Positions 61,864 through 64,000 of a stretch of DNA of 64,000 nt are shown here, piece after piece; the stretch's first letter is position 1, and each line of letters begins with the position of its first letter. The position numbers were made by a program, and so were the translations under genes. The stretch is taken from NCBI GenBank assembly GCA_017501255.1, contig JAFVXE010000061.1:62001-126000 (forward strand). The letters run 5' to 3'. Source of the stretch: Clostridia bacterium. Its GTDB lineage: Bacteria > Bacillota > Clostridia > Christensenellales > Aristaeellaceae. The notes beneath the pieces are model-generated. The model had not been told where the DNA came from, made no database searches, and was given only the letters and a program-made list of their open reading frames with translations.

Positions 61864-61892
61864 TTGACATTCCGCCGCAAACTGGCTATGAT
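61864..61892 (+). promoter_or_regulatory. Promoter of MFS-GDPD genes
   Basis: Consensus TTGACA (61864-61869), 17-base spacer, TATGAT (61887-61892), about 67 bases before the start codon. Confidence 0.82.
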
Positions 61893-61958
61893 ACAGGTAA
61901 CAGCGTAATTCAATCGCATACGCCTTGCATTTTGCAGACAAACAGGAGGATTCTGTCC

Positions 61959-63260
61959 ATGAAACTCAATTATAAGCGTACCATTCTGGTAGGTATGGCT
62001 TTCCTGTCCATCAGCGCCTTCTGGCAGCTGTATGACAATGTGGTTCCCCTGATTCTGAAGAACACTTTCCAGATGCGGGATGATATTTCCGGCGTGATCA
62101 TGGCGCTGGACAACATTCTGGCGCTGTTCCTGCTGCCGCTTTTCGGCAAGCTGTCCGACAAGGTATCCACCCCGCTGGGCAAGCGCCGTCCCTTCATCTT
62201 TTTCGGCACTGCCTGCGCCGTGGTGCTGATGAACCTGCTGCCGGTGATGGAGCACAAAATGGCTTTGCTGCCCTTCATCATTCTGCTGGGACTTTTGCTC
62301 ATCGCCATGGGCACTTACCGTTCCCCCGCCGTTGCGCTGATGCCTGATGTAACGCCCAAGCCCCTCCGCTCCAAGGGCAATGCCATCATCAACCTGATGG
62401 GTGCCCTGGGCGGCGTATTTACGCTGGCTGTGACGGGGATGCTGGTGGGAACCCAGGCGGACGGGCGGCCTGATTATCAGCCGCTGTTCATCGCCGTATC
62501 GCTGCTGATGGTAGTGGCTGTGCTGATTCTGCTCTTCTTCGTCAAGGAGAACAAGCTGGCCGCCGAAGCCCGCCGGATCAATGACGAACTGGATGCAAGC
62601 AGCAATGATGAGGCTGCCCAGGCATCCGCCGAGAGCGCCGGGGCGCTGCCCGCGGACAAGCGCCGCAGTCTGATGCTGATCCTTTTCTCCGTTTTCTTCT
62701 GGTTCATGGGCTACAATGCCGTCACCACCTCCTTTACCAAGTATGTTTCCGTTCGTTGGAACTACGATCTGGCGGCCGCTTCCCAGTGCCTGATGATCGG
62801 CACGGTGGCTGCGGTGCTCAGCTACCTGCCGGTAGGTTTCCTGTCCTCCCGTTTCGGTCGCAAGCGTGTGATTCAGGTCGGCGTGGTGGTGCTGGCTGCG
62901 GCCTTTGCTGCCGCTGCCTTCTTCCCCACCTTCAATGCTGCCGTGTACGTGGTTTTTGCCATGGTGGGCATCGCCTGGGCCATGATCAATGTGAACTCCT
63001 ACCCCATGGTGGTGGAGATCAGCAAAAGCGGCGATGTGGGCAAGTATACCGGTTATTACTACACCTTCTCCATGGCGGCCCAGATCGTCACGCCCATCCT
63101 CAGCGGCATTCTGTTGCAGCACGTGGGCTATCATACCCTGATGCCCTACGCAGCCATCATGGTGGCGGTTTCCTTTGTGACCATCAGCCTCAGCCGCCAT
63201 GGCGACAACAAGCCCCAGCTGCCCGATGACAAGCTGGAGCTCTTCAACGATCCCGACTGA
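61959..63260 (+). CDS. MFS transporter, SLC45/GPH sugar-transporter-like
   Basis: A 433-residue permease with twelve membrane helices. The loop after helix 2 carries GKLSDKVSTPLGKRRPFIFFG, the G-x-LSD-x-x-x-T-x-G-x-RRP pattern of SLC45 and glycoside-pentoside-hexuronide carriers, and a charged Glu/Ala-rich loop (residues about 205-240) separates the halves. It probably imports a sugar or glycoside with a cation. The ATG at 61959 follows AGGAGG; an upstream in-frame ATG at 61932 has no site. The GDPD gene begins 16 bases after. Confidence 0.88.
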   Translation: MKLNYKRTILVGMAFLSISAFWQLYDNVVPLILKNTFQMRDDISGVIMALDNILALFLLPLFGKLSDKVSTPLGKRRPFIFFGTACAVVLMNLLPVMEHKMALLPFIILLGLLLIAMGTYRSPAVALMPDVTPKPLRSKGNAIINLMGALGGVFTLAVTGMLVGTQADGRPDYQPLFIAVSLLMVVAVLILLFFVKENKLAAEARRINDELDASSNDEAAQASAESAGALPADKRRSLMLILFSVFFWFMGYNAVTTSFTKYVSVRWNYDLAAASQCLMIGTVAAVLSYLPVGFLSSRFGRKRVIQVGVVVLAAAFAAAAFFPTFNAAVYVVFAMVGIAWAMINVNSYPMVVEISKSGDVGKYTGYYYTFSMAAQIVTPILSGILLQHVGYHTLMPYAAIMVAVSFVTISLSRHGDNKPQLPDDKLELFNDPD

Positions 63261-63276
63261 CAGGAGATGAAAAGCC

Positions 63277-64000
63277 ATGGGATTCCTTTGGATTGCAGCC
63301 ATTCTGCTGCTGGTGGCAGGTCTTTATCTGCTGCTGATCGCTCCCTGTGACCATCATCCGGATGCCTCCCAATTGGAAGGCTGGCTCTATGCCCACCGTG
63401 GGCTGCATGATGGCAACGTGAAGGTGCCGGAAAACAGTCTGCAGGCCTTCCGGTTGGCAGTGGAGAACGGCTATGGAATGGAACTGGATGTACAGCTGAC
63501 CGCCGACCATCAGCTGGTGGTTTTTCACGACAAAACCCTGAAACGGGTCTGCGGCGTGGATCGGGTGCTGCATACCCTGACCTACGATGAATTGCAGCTC
63601 TATCCCCTGCCGGACGGTTCCACCATTCCGCTGTTTTCACAGGTGCTTTCGCTGGTGAACGGCCGCACGCCGCTGATTGTGGAAGTGAAGTATCACGGTA
63701 ATGTGACAGCCATTGCCAAAGCCACCCATGAAGCCCTGAAGGACTACCATGGCCCTTACTGTGTGGAATCCTTTCATCCTGTAGCCATGCGTTATTTCCG
63801 TCAGAATGCGCCTGACATTCTCCGTGGTCAGCTGGCCTACGGCGGCAAATGGAAAAAAGAGGACAATTCCCTGCCTTTGCACTTCCTTTTGAAGCATCTG
63901 CTGGTCAACTGCATCTCCCGGCCGCATTTCGTTGCGTATTCTGTGCCCACCGATCATACTCTGGCCATGTGGCTGATGAAGAACCTTTTCCATCCCTTGC
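63277..64000 (+). CDS. Glycerophosphodiester phosphodiesterase family, 3' end cut by window
   Basis: The first 241 residues are visible. An N-terminal membrane helix (WIAAILLLVAGLYLLLIAP) is followed by a GDPD domain with AHRGLHDG, PENSLQAF, GYGMELDVQLT (the ExD metal site), VFHDKTLKRV and LIVEVKYHG. It hydrolyses glycerophosphodiesters to glycerol-3-phosphate and alcohols, presumably at the membrane. Start ATG follows CAGGAGATG. Co-transcribed with the MFS gene. The end is beyond the window. Confidence 0.92.
   Translation, partial: MGFLWIAAILLLVAGLYLLLIAPCDHHPDASQLEGWLYAHRGLHDGNVKVPENSLQAFRLAVENGYGMELDVQLTADHQLVVFHDKTLKRVCGVDRVLHTLTYDELQLYPLPDGSTIPLFSQVLSLVNGRTPLIVEVKYHGNVTAIAKATHEALKDYHGPYCVESFHPVAMRYFRQNAPDILRGQLAYGGKWKKEDNSLPLHFLLKHLLVNCISRPHFVAYSVPTDHTLAMWLMKNLFHPL

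Overview
The window is a 64 kb piece of a chromosome from an endospore-forming member of the Clostridia (Firmicutes). I infer this from spore genes (gpr protease, spoIIP, gerW/ytfJ next to DUF2953 and dacF), strong AGGAGG-type ribosome binding sites, TTGACA/TATAAT-type promoters, GTG and TTG starts, and several gut-Clostridia families (DUF5685, DUF3877, CmpB-type small permease, TAXI-TRAP). The sequence is visibly GC-rich in third codon positions, which leaves long open frames antisense to real genes. Genus cannot be named from the sequence alone. I saw no phage, insertion sequence, CRISPR array or rRNA. No gene-free stretch exceeds 300 bases.

Layout. 1-3.3 kb: hexuronate operon uxuA-uxuB-gntR (minus strand) behind a promoter overlapped by a strong GntR-type palindrome. 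3.5-9 kb: DUF3795 protein, a heterodimeric ABC exporter with one degenerate ATP site, and a kinase-fold phosphotransferase. 9-14.4 kb: cysK, a small FakA-like domain protein, DUF3877, a LysM protein, a four-tRNA cluster (Lys, Leu, Gly, Gly), a P-loop protein, a CAT-like acetyltransferase and a membrane protein. 14.6-16.5 kb: sugar isomerase and Gfo/Idh dehydrogenase pair. 16.6-20.9 kb: a zinc operon zur-znuA-znuC-znuB followed by a methyltransferase and a zinc deaminase. 21-25 kb: a four-gene Hsp70 module (DnaK-like, DUF5685, J protein with a Cys-rich tail, zinc-ribbon membrane protein). 25-27.3 kb: DUF2953-gerW-dacF.

27.3-33.6 kb: small EamA transporter behind a candidate RNA switch, Gfo/Idh dehydrogenase, SH3 protein, large GH2 beta-galactosidase and a CmpB-like protein. 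33.6-45 kb: wecB-murI, spoIIP and gpr, a type II topoisomerase pair, gpsA and a GH32 fructosidase. 45-48 kb: a hypothetical gene, then metA-metY (methionine via O-acetylhomoserine). 48-53 kb: M50-like protease, MATE exporter and GH31 alpha-xylosidase-like enzyme. 53-56 kb: TAXI-TRAP transporter. 56.4-58.7 kb: PiT phosphate transporter, its DUF47 partner and a lamin-tail lipoprotein. 58.9-61.7 kb: SPFH/zinc-ribbon protein, receiver-like protein and SDR. 62-64 kb: SLC45/GPH-like MFS sugar transporter and a glycerophosphodiesterase cut by the window end.

The content fits a saccharolytic gut anaerobe using hexuronates, galactosides, fructans and xylosides. The least explained parts are the Hsp70/DUF5685 module, the candidate riboswitch before the EamA gene, the zinc operon's downstream enzymes, and the SPFH/receiver-like pair.
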